Shown here: piece after piece, positions 27,385 through 35,686 of the stretch
How positions within the stretch are numbered: the first letter of the stretch is position 1
How the letters are laid out: each line of letters begins with the position of its first letter
Assembly: GCA_947478405.1 (NCBI GenBank)
Contig: CANJVX010000021.1
Coordinates: 1-50,970 of the forward strand
Source: Beijerinckiaceae bacterium
GTDB taxonomy: Bacteria > Pseudomonadota > Alphaproteobacteria > Rhizobiales > Beijerinckiaceae
Direction: 5' to 3'
DNA: 50,970 nt
Notes under the pieces: generated by a model
Database searches by the model: none
What the model was told of the DNA's origin: nothing
What the model saw: only the letters and a program-made list of their open reading frames with translations
Translations under genes and position numbers: made by a program

Positions 27385-29394
27385 ATGTTCAAGAAAATTC
27401 TGATCGCCAACCGTGGCGAGATCGCCTGCCGCGTCATCAAGACTGCCAAGCGCATGGGCATCAAGACAGTCGCTGTCTATTCAGATGCTGACAAGGATGC
27501 TTTGCATGTCGAAATGGCGGATGAGGCCGTGTATATCGGCCCGCCTGCGGCCTCTGAATCCTATCTCGTCATCGACAAGATCATCGCCGCCTGCAAACAG
27601 ACGGGCGCTGAAGCGGTGCATCCGGGTTATGGCTTTCTCTCCGAGCGCGAAGCTTTTGCGCATGCGCTGAAAGAAAATGGCATTGTCTTCATCGGTCCCA
27701 ACCCGCGCGCCATTGCGGCGATGGGTGACAAGATCGAATCCAAAAAATTCGCCAATGCAGCAAAGGTCTCAACCGTGCCGGGCTATCTCGGTGTGATCGA
27801 GAGCGCCGATCACGCCGTTAGAATTGCCGATGAGATAGGCTATCCGGTGATGATCAAAGCGTCTGCGGGTGGTGGCGGAAAGGGCATGCGCATTGCCTAT
27901 AGCCGCGATGAAGTGGCTGAAGGTTTTGCGCGCGCCAAATCGGAAGCCAAAAGCTCGTTTGGCGATGATCGCGTTTTTGTCGAAAAGTTCATCGTCAACC
28001 CGCGCCATATCGAAATTCAGGTGCTCGGCGACAAGCATGGCAATGTGATTTATCTGGGCGAGCGCGAATGTTCGATCCAGCGCCGCAATCAGAAAGTCAT
28101 CGAAGAAGCGCCTTCACCTTTGCTTGATGAAGAGACGCGCCGCAAAATGGGCGAGCAGGCTGTCGCCCTCGCCAAAGCGGTGGATTATGATTCCGCGGGC
28201 ACGGTGGAATTTGTGGCGGGCCAAGACAAGAGCTTCTTCTTTCTCGAGATGAACACCCGTCTGCAGGTGGAACATCCCGTCACCGAACTCATCACCGGCA
28301 TTGATCTTGTCGAGCAGATGATCCGCGTGGCGGCGGGCGAAAAACTGTCCATCCAGCAGAAAAATGTGAAGCTCAATGGCTGGGCGGTGGAAAGCCGCAT
28401 TTATGCCGAAGATCCGACGCGCAATTTCCTGCCCTCTACGGGCCGCTTGGTGGCTTATCGTCCTCCGGCCGAAGGTGTGGAAGATGGCATCACCACCCGC
28501 AATGATACGGGTGTGTTCGAGGGCGGCGAGATTTCGATCTATTATGATCCGATGATTGCCAAGCTTGTGACCCATGCGGGTGATCGCCTCACGGCGATTG
28601 AAGCGCAGGCGCGCGCGCTGGATGAATTCTATATTGATGGCATTCGCCATAATATTCCATTCCTCTCGTCGCTGATGCAGCATCCGCGCTGGAAGTCGGG
28701 GAATCTGTCGACCGGCTTTATTGCCGAAGAATATCCTAAAGGGTTTGCGCCGCTGAAGGCGGAAAGCGAAGTTGCTCATTTACTCGCCGCTGTCGCAGCG
28801 CATGTCGACCATGTGCTGAACGAGCGCAAGCGTCTCATCTCGGGACAATTGCAAACGCAGCGTGGTGTGACTTTTGAGCGTGCACGTTCAGTGGTGCTGG
28901 GCAAGATACGTTTTGATATTGAGATAGAGCCGGGCGATGACAGCTTGCTTGTACGCTTTGGTGACCGCAGCTCGCATGCACATCATCTGGAATCTGACTG
29001 GACGCCTGGCACAAAAGTTTGGCGCGGTTTGGTGGATGATCAGCTGACAGCCGTACAAGTGCGCCCAATCCTGAATGGCTTCTTGTTGTCGCATCGGGGT
29101 GTGTCGATTGAAGCACGTGTCTTCACGCGGCGCGAGGCCGAGCTTTTCGCGCTCATGCCTGAGAAGAAGGTCGCCGATACATCGAAGGTGCTGCTGTGTC
29201 CGATGCCGGGTCTCGTCAAGCAAGTGCTTGTGTCTGAGGGCCAAGAGGTGAAGGCGGGCGAGGCGCTGTGCATGGTGGAAGCCATGAAGATGGAAAATGT
29301 GCTGCGCGCCGAAAAAGACGTGACGGTGAAAAAGATCAACGCGAAGGAAGGCGATAGCCTTGCCGTTGATGCCGTCATTATGGAATTCAACTAG
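27385..29394 (+). CDS. pccA: Propionyl-CoA carboxylase alpha subunit (biotin carboxylase and carrier)
   Basis: A 669-residue protein. The biotin carboxylase domain spans about 1-450 (FKKILIANRGEIACRV, the ATP-grasp loop KASAGGGGKGMRI, and EMNTRLQVEHPVTE). A linking domain follows, then a biotinyl domain at about 590-669 with EAMKMENVL, whose Lys635 is 34 residues from the end, as expected for biotinylation. Together with PccB it feeds propionyl-CoA into methylmalonyl-CoA. The start at 27385 is chosen on family N terminus; 27352 is also open. The mutase is not in the window. Confidence 0.95.
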   Translation: MFKKILIANRGEIACRVIKTAKRMGIKTVAVYSDADKDALHVEMADEAVYIGPPAASESYLVIDKIIAACKQTGAEAVHPGYGFLSEREAFAHALKENGIVFIGPNPRAIAAMGDKIESKKFANAAKVSTVPGYLGVIESADHAVRIADEIGYPVMIKASAGGGGKGMRIAYSRDEVAEGFARAKSEAKSSFGDDRVFVEKFIVNPRHIEIQVLGDKHGNVIYLGERECSIQRRNQKVIEEAPSPLLDEETRRKMGEQAVALAKAVDYDSAGTVEFVAGQDKSFFFLEMNTRLQVEHPVTELITGIDLVEQMIRVAAGEKLSIQQKNVKLNGWAVESRIYAEDPTRNFLPSTGRLVAYRPPAEGVEDGITTRNDTGVFEGGEISIYYDPMIAKLVTHAGDRLTAIEAQARALDEFYIDGIRHNIPFLSSLMQHPRWKSGNLSTGFIAEEYPKGFAPLKAESEVAHLLAAVAAHVDHVLNERKRLISGQLQTQRGVTFERARSVVLGKIRFDIEIEPGDDSLLVRFGDRSSHAHHLESDWTPGTKVWRGLVDDQLTAVQVRPILNGFLLSHRGVSIEARVFTRREAELFALMPEKKVADTSKVLLCPMPGLVKQVLVSEGQEVKAGEALCMVEAMKMENVLRAEKDVTVKKINAKEGDSLAVDAVIMEFN

Positions 29395-29400
29395 CACCCT

Positions 29401-29480
29401 CGTCATTGCTAGCGAGAGCGGCGCAATCCAGAAAGCCTCACGTGTCACTTCTGGATTGCTTCGCCTGCGGCTCGCACAGA
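29401..29480. repeat. REP-like palindromic repeat, full-length copy 3
   Basis: CGTCATTGCTAGCGAG...GCGCAATCCAGAAAGC...ACTTCTGGATTGCTTCGCC...CTCGCACAGA, in the same order as the copy at 12034 but with a decayed right end. It begins 6 nt after pccA and runs into the 3' end of the minus-strand glycosyltransferase gene, supplying its last codons and stop. Confidence 0.78.
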
Positions 29481-31520
29481 CAGCTCGATGTCCACATGCT
29501 CAGGCGGCTTGCCTTTGCTGTGCTGCTCCCAGACCCGGGTGTAAATGTCTTTGAATTGTGCCACGAGACGCTGCGCATCATAGAGGCGTGCATCGGGCAG
29601 AAGCCGCGCTAATTTTCGTTTGAGCAATTCGCTTTGTGACTTTGATTTGCCCACACGAATAGCAAAAGCCATATAGGCCTTTTTATCGCGTACAATCGTG
29701 TCTTTCATGCCAACAGCTTCGAGCAGGCTTGCGCTGAGGCGCGATTGACCTGTTGATCCGGGGCAGGTGAGCACGGGCAGGCCGGCCCACAAAGCATCCG
29801 TCGTCGTGGTGGCCGCGCTGAATGTAAAAGTATCGAGAAAAAGGTCAGCGCATTTGTGCCGATGAATATGGTCTGGCTTGCTGGCAATGCGGGCGGCAAA
29901 TATCAGGCGCGCAGGATCAAGCCCGCTCGCGGTGAGGCGGTCACGCAAGAGTGCGCGCGAGCGCTCACTGGGGCCATCCGATAGCCAGAGCACGCTGTGA
30001 GGCACGGATTTAAAAATTTCGATCCAGCAGGCAAAAACCTCTTCATCGATTTTCAGCCAATTGCCGAAGGCGCAAAAGACTGTGCCGGTTTCGGGCAGGC
30101 CATGATCGGCGCGCTTGGGCTCACCCTCGGGAAGGATGACGCGATCTCCGCATTGGAAGGCATCTGCGAGGCGGATCAGCGGTCCATTTCCATTGTCGCG
30201 CTCCTCATCTTTCACCAGCACGCGGTCGACAATGGTGTAGTCGATATAGGGTGCAGGCATGCCTGCAAGATGTTGCAGCCAATGAATTTGGATAGGCGCT
30301 GGGCGCATGGCAAAGGCCTCGGGTTGGCCACCACCCAGATACCCATCGAGATCAATCAGGATGGAAATATTGTCATCGCGGATTTGTGTGGCCAGCTGCG
30401 CGGCCGTCAGGTTGCGACAATCACGGTAATGATCCGTCGTGGCGCGGATGCGGCCTGCATAATCATTGGGATCGAAGCCGTTGAGATGGAGTGCATAGAG
30501 ATAGAGATCTGTGCCTGTCGCGCCATGCGCTTCGAAAAAGGGCGATAGCAAATGGCCAATCGGATGTTCGCTGAAATTATACGAGACAAAGCCTACGCGT
30601 ATTTTGTCTGAAGCTATGTGCTTGATGGAGGGCAGGCGGGGATTGCGGGTGTGGATCATGTCGCCGATGGCGGTAAAGACGCGCATCAATTGGCGGTCTT
30701 CGAGGCCATAATAGGGAAGAAGAAATGCCAGTCGGCGCAGCGCATTCAGATCGTTGAACATCCAACGCGCACGCTCGCCTTCAGGCAGGCTGGTTGCAAG
30801 TGCTGGGAGAAACAGACGGAAGGCTTGCTCACGATGATCCAGTCGGGCGATGCGCCCGGCAATCGAGAGATAAGACGCCAGTCTGATATCGAGTGTATTG
30901 GGTGGGCGGGCTCGGATGGTTGCGGCTGTAATTTCGAGCGCCTCATCCAGCCTGTTCACGCATTGATAGGCGACGGAGAGCTGTTCGAGTGCAGGAATGC
31001 TTTGACCGTTACGGGCTATGAATTGCTCGGTCTGTGTGATGGCTTCGGCAAAGCGGCCTCCTTGCAGAAAAAGATTGGTGAGTTCGCGCAGACATTCGAA
31101 ATTCTGGGGCATGCGCGTCAGGCATTGGGTGAGCAGGGCTTCGGCTTCGTCCTGCCGAGCTGAGGAGACCAGAAGTTCCGAGAGGCTGAGCACGGAGGCG
31201 ATCATATTGGGGTCGCGTCGCCAAGCCTCGCGCAACATGGCTTCGGCCTCCATCAAAGCGCCTTCGCGTTTGAGGGCGATGCCAAGATTATGGAGCGCAC
31301 TGGCCTTGCCGTTTGATACACGCAGGGCCTGACGCAGTGCCTCAGTTGCCTTGGCGGTGGCGCCGGTATTGAATTGCAATTCTCCCAGAAACGTCCAGAT
31401 GTCCATTCGGGCCGGATCAAGTTTGGCGGCCGCTGATGCGGTTTCAATGGCTCGGGGTAAATCGCGGCGGGCGGCAGAATCGCGGGCTTTCTGAAACAGG
31501 CTTTCAGCGGCTTTGGACAT
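29445..31520 (-). CDS. TPR-containing O-GlcNAc-transferase-like glycosyltransferase (GT41)
   Basis: A 691-residue soluble protein. About eight TPR-like helical repeats cover residues 1-260 (for example AWRRDPNMIASVLSLSELLV). The catalytic region (about 310-680) carries IRVGFVSYNFSEHPIGHLL and LFLDTFTFSAATTTTDALW followed by AGLPVLTCPG, which match the UDP-binding region of OGT/SPINDLY enzymes. The acceptor is unknown. The last ten residues (VRAAGEAIQK) and the stop are encoded by a palindromic repeat, so the original C terminus was probably different. It is convergent with pccA. Confidence 0.92.
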   Translation of the reverse strand: MSKAAESLFQKARDSAARRDLPRAIETASAAAKLDPARMDIWTFLGELQFNTGATAKATEALRQALRVSNGKASALHNLGIALKREGALMEAEAMLREAWRRDPNMIASVLSLSELLVSSARQDEAEALLTQCLTRMPQNFECLRELTNLFLQGGRFAEAITQTEQFIARNGQSIPALEQLSVAYQCVNRLDEALEITAATIRARPPNTLDIRLASYLSIAGRIARLDHREQAFRLFLPALATSLPEGERARWMFNDLNALRRLAFLLPYYGLEDRQLMRVFTAIGDMIHTRNPRLPSIKHIASDKIRVGFVSYNFSEHPIGHLLSPFFEAHGATGTDLYLYALHLNGFDPNDYAGRIRATTDHYRDCRNLTAAQLATQIRDDNISILIDLDGYLGGGQPEAFAMRPAPIQIHWLQHLAGMPAPYIDYTIVDRVLVKDEERDNGNGPLIRLADAFQCGDRVILPEGEPKRADHGLPETGTVFCAFGNWLKIDEEVFACWIEIFKSVPHSVLWLSDGPSERSRALLRDRLTASGLDPARLIFAARIASKPDHIHRHKCADLFLDTFTFSAATTTTDALWAGLPVLTCPGSTGQSRLSASLLEAVGMKDTIVRDKKAYMAFAIRVGKSKSQSELLKRKLARLLPDARLYDAQRLVAQFKDIYTRVWEQHSKGKPPEHVDIELSVRAAGEAIQK

Positions 31521-31614
31521 GAAAAAATCTTACAAAATGTTTGAAGGAATAGGTTGAAGGTAGCAGTCTCTTGATCGCGCTGGAAGAGGCGGGCATTGCG
31601 CGCTAGAAAGGGTC

Positions 31615-32154
31615 ATGCCGCTTTATTTTGCCTATGGGTCCAATATGGATCTGGCTGCCATGGCGCAGCGTTGCCCGCGCTCCAAACCTCTGGGGCCCGC
31701 GCGCCTTGTGCGCCACCGCTTCTTCATCATGGAGACCGGCTGGGCCTCGGTGCTCGCCGATCCGCGTCGCGAAGTGCATGGCGTGTTGTGGGATCTTGCG
31801 CTCTCAGATGTGCGCGTGCTGGACCAATATGAAGAAGTGCCCACCGGCCTCTACAGGAAGATCATTCAGCCCGTTTTGCGAGGGGCGGGCGCCTCCTCCC
31901 GCGCGCTGGTCTATATGGGCGGTACGACGCGTGCTGGTGCCGCTATGCCCGGCTATATGGAATCGTTGATCGAAGCTGCGCGGAGCTGGTCTTTTCCTGA
32001 AAACTATCTGCGCGAATTGCAGGCCTTTGCGCCAGCCAGCGCGCGCGGTGCCGCTGCGCCGTTTGGTCGAGAGCCGCCGGCCACTTCAAAGCCTGCAACG
32101 GGTGTCAAGGTGCGTCCACGCTTTGCCTCGCCTTTTGATAAGGGGCGTGCATGA
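31615..32154 (+). CDS. Gamma-glutamylcyclotransferase-like (AIG2/GGCT) family protein
   Basis: A 179-residue protein starting MPLYFAYGSNM, where YGSN (7-10) is the family's substrate-binding loop. The likely catalytic Glu is in DQYEEVPTGLYRK. The C-terminal 40 residues are Ala/Pro-rich and probably unstructured. Family members cyclise gamma-glutamyl amines, but many bacterial ones have unknown substrates. The stop overlaps the acylphosphatase start (ATGA). Confidence 0.87.
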   Translation: MPLYFAYGSNMDLAAMAQRCPRSKPLGPARLVRHRFFIMETGWASVLADPRREVHGVLWDLALSDVRVLDQYEEVPTGLYRKIIQPVLRGAGASSRALVYMGGTTRAGAAMPGYMESLIEAARSWSFPENYLRELQAFAPASARGAAAPFGREPPATSKPATGVKVRPRFASPFDKGRA

Positions 32155-32447
32155 TCGAAATGCTCGTCATCCATCTGCGCATTGAGGGCAAAGTCCAGGG
32201 CGTGGGCTTTCGCAATTGGACCGCACGTGAGGCGCGCAGGCGCGGTCTGTCAGGCTTTGTGCGCAACCGGTCCGATGGCAGTGTGGAAGCGGTTTTTTCG
32301 GGCGATGCAGATGCCGTCTCTGCATTGGCGGAGGCCTGCGGACGCGGTCCCATTGGAGCGCGCGTCGAACGGGTTGATGTGCGGCCCGCCTGCGAAGAGG
32401 ATTTGGCAGGTGTGGCGGCGAGCTTTCCGATTTTGCCGACTGGCTAG
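32151..32447 (+). CDS. acyP: Acylphosphatase
   Basis: A 98-residue protein that hydrolyses acyl phosphates. The signature [12 protein letters not shown] gives catalytic Arg21, and [17 protein letters not shown] gives catalytic Asn39. Length and fold are normal. It is coupled to the GGCT-like gene. Its TAG stop shares the tetranucleotide CTAG (32444-32447) with the lipB stop on the other strand, so the two genes overlap tail to tail by 4 nt. Confidence 0.95.
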   Translation: MIEMLVIHLRIEGKVQGVGFRNWTAREARRRGLSGFVRNRSDGSVEAVFSGDADAVSALAEACGRGPIGARVERVDVRPACEEDLAGVAASFPILPTG

Positions 32448-33160
32448 ATTGTCGGCCCGAAGATCGTCTCAAACGCCGCGCGCAAGGCTCCGTCGGCTTC
32501 GGGCATGGTGACCGGAATTCCCAGATCAACAAGGCTCGTAACGCCGTATTTTTGCAAGGAGATGCCGCAAGGCACGATGCCGGAGAAATGGTCGAGCTGC
32601 GGCTCCACATTCAGTGATATGCCGTGAAAGGTGACCCAGCGGCGCAAACGGATGCCGATGGCGGCGATCTTGTCCTCGTAATCCTGGCCCTTGTCGGGCC
32701 GCTTGACCCAAACACCGACCCGGTCCTCCCGCCGCTCGCCACGGATATTGTAGATCGCCAATGCTGCCGTGATCCAATCTTCCAGTGACGCCACAAAGGC
32801 GCGGACATCGGGTGTGCGTGCTTTCAGGTCGAGCATGACATAGGCCACACGCTGTCCTGGCCCGTGATAGGTGAATTGGCCGCCCCTCCCGCTCTGATGA
32901 ACGGGAAAGCGGGCGTCGTGCAAATCTCCCTCCTGCGCGGAGGTGCCCGCTGTATAGAGGGGCGGGTGCTCCACCAACCAGACGAGTTCAGGTGCTGTCC
33001 CATCGGCAATGGCTTCGGCGCGGGCCTCCATCAAGGCAACGGCCTCCTCGTAGGGGGTGAGGCCCTCGGCAATGCGCCATTCAACAGGCGGATGGCCCGC
33101 TGCTGCCGCCATGGGGCGGGCGAGGCGTGCGCTGGGTTGTGGGGGCGGCAAGGGGGACAA
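32444..33160 (-). CDS. lipB: Octanoyl-[acyl-carrier protein]:protein N-octanoyltransferase
   Basis: LipB moves octanoate from ACP to lipoyl domains in the first step of lipoate synthesis. The motifs [40 protein letters not shown] (catalytic Lys) and GIVPCGI (catalytic Cys) are intact. The start is uncertain: the frame is open to 33244, but those ATGs lack ribosome-binding sites. I prefer a TTG at 33160 with AGGAG 7 nt upstream, giving 238 residues; ATGs at 33178 and 33112 are alternatives. Confidence 0.92.
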   Translation of the reverse strand: MSPLPPPQPSARLARPMAAAAGHPPVEWRIAEGLTPYEEAVALMEARAEAIADGTAPELVWLVEHPPLYTAGTSAQEGDLHDARFPVHQSGRGGQFTYHGPGQRVAYVMLDLKARTPDVRAFVASLEDWITAALAIYNIRGERREDRVGVWVKRPDKGQDYEDKIAAIGIRLRRWVTFHGISLNVEPQLDHFSGIVPCGISLQKYGVTSLVDLGIPVTMPEADGALRAAFETIFGPTI

Positions 33161-33310
33161 TTTCAATCTCCTGAACATGCATTTCATCGCATATTGCCAA
33201 GGATTTGCGAAAGGGGACGAAAAGCCTGTTTGAAAGCTTGTCATGGAGGTATCGATTTGTTAGACGAGCCGCCTACCAAGTGGCGGGCGAAATCCCGCTT
33301 TATGAAATGT

Positions 33311-33397
33311 GCGGCCATGGCGGAATTGGTAGACGCGCTAGCTTGAGGTGCTAGTCCTTTAACCGGGGTGGAAGTTCGAGTCTTCTTGGCCGCACCA
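33311..33397 (+). tRNA. tRNA-Leu (anticodon GAG)
   Basis: An 87-nt class II tRNA. The acceptor stem GCGGCCA pairs with TGGCCGC, followed by A and an encoded CCA. The D-arm GGCGGAATTGGTAGACGC, the anticodon stem CTAGC/GCTAG around TTGAGGT (anticodon GAG), a long variable arm, and the T-loop GTTCGAGTC are all visible. Confidence 0.96.
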
Positions 33398-33460
33398 TTC
33401 TTCTCTTTCTGATGGCGGGATGCGTCCGCTTCCTCACAGAAGCTTTCTTTACGACGGGGT

Positions 33461-34912
33461 TTGGCGTTGAATCCCGCAAATCAGCTCTTCATTCTTTCAC
33501 AATTTATGATCGCCCTGTGCGTTCCGCTGGTGGGTCTGGCGTTGAGCTGGGGTCGAAGCCAACGCGCCATGATTTGGTTTGGCGCGGGCGTTTTTTATTC
33601 CTTCGCCGTCATTTTGATCGCATTGCGCCCTTATGGTTTTACGGTCGCTCATCACCTTCCCTCGTTTTTGGTGTTCGCCTATCTAGCCATCCTGATTGAT
33701 ATCTTGTGGCAGGATCTGGGTCAGAAAAGTCGGCTCTGGCAGCTCCTCGCCGTGGCGTTTTTTTGCGGCTTAATTCGCATGGCTCTGATCGTCGACGGAC
33801 CGGATGTGAATGGGGCAGGGGCGCAGATTTTTCAGACCCTTTGCTTGATAGCAGCCACGCCCATAATCATCGCATTGGCATGGCGCAATGGGCAGCGACA
33901 TGCCAGCCGCAGTATGTTGGTCGTTGCGGGTGCGGCCGTCCTGATTCTTCTGGTTAATTTCGTGCGCCTTTTCGCGCTTCTTTTTGGTGATGGCCGATTC
34001 CTTCTGTCCGAATTTGACTGGAAAGCCACTTTGCTGATCGGCGCCCATTTTCTGGCGATCATCTTTCTCAATGCCGGATATGGGGGATTTCTGGTCGAGC
34101 AATCGGCGCGAGATGGCGCGATTGCGCGCGAAAGTCAGAAAGTCGCTGAGGAGCGCAGCAACGAGCTTGCAGAAACGGTGCGCGAACGTGATTTGATGAT
34201 TTTGCTCAATTCACGATTTGCAGCCTTGAGCAGTTTCTCATTTTTTACCTCGGCCATCATTCATGAGCTTACCCAGCCCTTGCAAGCGTTGAAACTTTCG
34301 GTTTCAGGGCTTTCCGAAGAAGTGAAGGGCAAGGCGCGGCTGGAAGAGCAGACGGAATTTGTCAGGCGGCAGACCGAGCATTGCGATGAAATCGTCCGTA
34401 CACTGCGGCGCATCATGATCCGCGGCTCAGCAGGAACAAAACAAGTTGATCTTGCAAATTCCTTGCGCGGTCTCCTACCCATTCTGCAAACACAGATGGA
34501 GTTGAGTTGCATCGCTTTTGAAGGCAATATCTCCGATGCGCCCATCTTTGTTGAGTGTAATGATGTCCTCTTCCAGCGTTTGGTGTTCAACCTAGTGGCC
34601 AATGCCGTGGACGCGCTTGCGGACAAAGAGAATGGTCGCCTTGTTCTGGCATTGCATCAAGAAAATGGCCGTGCGCGGATGTCGGTGATCGATAATAGCG
34701 GGCATAGTTTCGACCTCACAAATTTCAATCTGTCTGCTCTGGCCGCCTCGACCAAGCCCGATGGAATGGGTGTCGGTCTTGTCTTGAGCGAAATGCTCGC
34801 CCGACAATGGGGAGGGCGGCTCATTCTCACCATCGAACAGGCTGCCGAGGAGCGGATGACAGTGTTTTCGCTTGATCTGCCGACAGTTATCTCATCTGAA
34901 GGCCTAGTCTGA
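33461..34912 (+). CDS. Seven-TM sensor histidine kinase
   Basis: A 483-residue kinase. Seven hydrophobic helices fill residues 8-207, then a coiled-coil (about 215-250). The dimerisation motif IIHELTQPLQALKLS has the phospho-acceptor His268. The ATPase domain has the N box NLVANAVDAL (Asn381), a weak G1 box (DNSGHSF, Asp411 but without the usual second glycine) and G2 DGMGVGL (434-440). No periplasmic domain is seen, so the signal is probably sensed in the membrane. The TTG start at 33461 is uncertain; 33506 (ATG) would lose part of TM1. A FixJ-type regulator follows after 54 nt. Confidence 0.88.
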   Translation: MALNPANQLFILSQFMIALCVPLVGLALSWGRSQRAMIWFGAGVFYSFAVILIALRPYGFTVAHHLPSFLVFAYLAILIDILWQDLGQKSRLWQLLAVAFFCGLIRMALIVDGPDVNGAGAQIFQTLCLIAATPIIIALAWRNGQRHASRSMLVVAGAAVLILLVNFVRLFALLFGDGRFLLSEFDWKATLLIGAHFLAIIFLNAGYGGFLVEQSARDGAIARESQKVAEERSNELAETVRERDLMILLNSRFAALSSFSFFTSAIIHELTQPLQALKLSVSGLSEEVKGKARLEEQTEFVRRQTEHCDEIVRTLRRIMIRGSAGTKQVDLANSLRGLLPILQTQMELSCIAFEGNISDAPIFVECNDVLFQRLVFNLVANAVDALADKENGRLVLALHQENGRARMSVIDNSGHSFDLTNFNLSALAASTKPDGMGVGLVLSEMLARQWGGRLILTIEQAAEERMTVFSLDLPTVISSEGLV

Positions 34913-34966
34913 GCCTTTGCTGCCCGCTAAGCTGCCTCAAAAGAACACTGTTCGGGAGGCTGACTG

Positions 34967-35563
34967 GTGACTGCTGTTTATGTCATCGATGACAATGCAG
35001 ATGTTTTGCAGCAAATCGGGCTTTTGCTTGAGCGCGCGGGGCATCATGTCTATCGCTTCGCCTGTCCAGTGGAATTTCTCGATCGTGTGCGCCCCATCGC
35101 CCCGGCTGCGATTGTGCTTGATATGCGCATGCCCGGTATGTCCGGGCTTGAGCTGCAGGCCGCGCTGAGAGCGAAATCTGTACGCACGCCAATTGTGTTT
35201 ATCAGCGGCGAAAGTCAGCCCAAGGAAATCGTCGCCGCGCTCAAGTCGCAGGCGGTTGATTTTCTCCTGAAGCCGTTCTCGGCCGATGATTTGCGTGCTG
35301 CTGTGGCTCTTGCCATTGATCATGATCGAAATCGCATCAAACAGGAAAATAGCTCTCGTTCCATCGCGACAAAGCGTGATTTGCTGTCCGACCGCGAGCG
35401 TGCTGCCTTCCATCTCATCATCAGGGGCTATTCCAATAAGCAAGTGGCTGCAGAGCTGGCTGTGAAGCCCGATACGGCAAAGAAATATCGTGCGTCGATC
35501 CTAGCCAAATTCCAGGTCAGCTCATTGTCCGAATTGCTGGCTCTTCTTGAGGCGCGGGGCTGA
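34967..35563 (+). CDS. FixJ/NarL-type response regulator
   Basis: A 198-residue regulator. The receiver has Asp8/Asp9, the phospho-acceptor Asp52 (IVLDMRMPGMSG), Ser80 at the switch position and Lys102 (LLKPF). After a linker, a LuxR-type helix-turn-helix (about 139-195) reads LSDRERAAFHLIIRGYSNKQ and KFQVSSLSELLAL. It starts at GTG with GGGAGG 7 nt upstream. It is the likely partner of the kinase before it. Targets are unknown; there is no adjacent oxygen- or carbon-metabolism operon that would point to one. Confidence 0.9.
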   Translation: MTAVYVIDDNADVLQQIGLLLERAGHHVYRFACPVEFLDRVRPIAPAAIVLDMRMPGMSGLELQAALRAKSVRTPIVFISGESQPKEIVAALKSQAVDFLLKPFSADDLRAAVALAIDHDRNRIKQENSSRSIATKRDLLSDRERAAFHLIIRGYSNKQVAAELAVKPDTAKKYRASILAKFQVSSLSELLALLEARG

Positions 35564-35623
35564 TTGCATCAGCTTCATGTCCGGCTTGCTGTGCCGATGT
35601 GCCGTCGGGCTATGCCCGGTGAT

Positions 35624-35653
35624 TGACTTCGGCCCATGGCTCTATAAAGAGCC
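35624..35653 (+). promoter_or_regulatory. Candidate promoter and small hairpin before mgtE
   Basis: TTGACTT (35624-35630) is followed after 11-12 nt by CTATAAAG, close to the alphaproteobacterial housekeeping pattern. The same stretch forms a perfect hairpin, GGCTCT-ATAA-AGAGCC (35638-35653), so it could instead be a weak end signal for the regulator gene. No magnesium riboswitch was recognised. Confidence 0.4.
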
Positions 35654-35686
35654 TTGAACAGCGTAGCGCCAAGCCGGATTTCGTCC

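Noticed and set aside
35564-35686. Possible magnesium riboswitch upstream of mgtE
   Set aside because: Only about 120 nt with one 6-bp hairpin; no M-box-like or mgtA-leader-like layout was seen.
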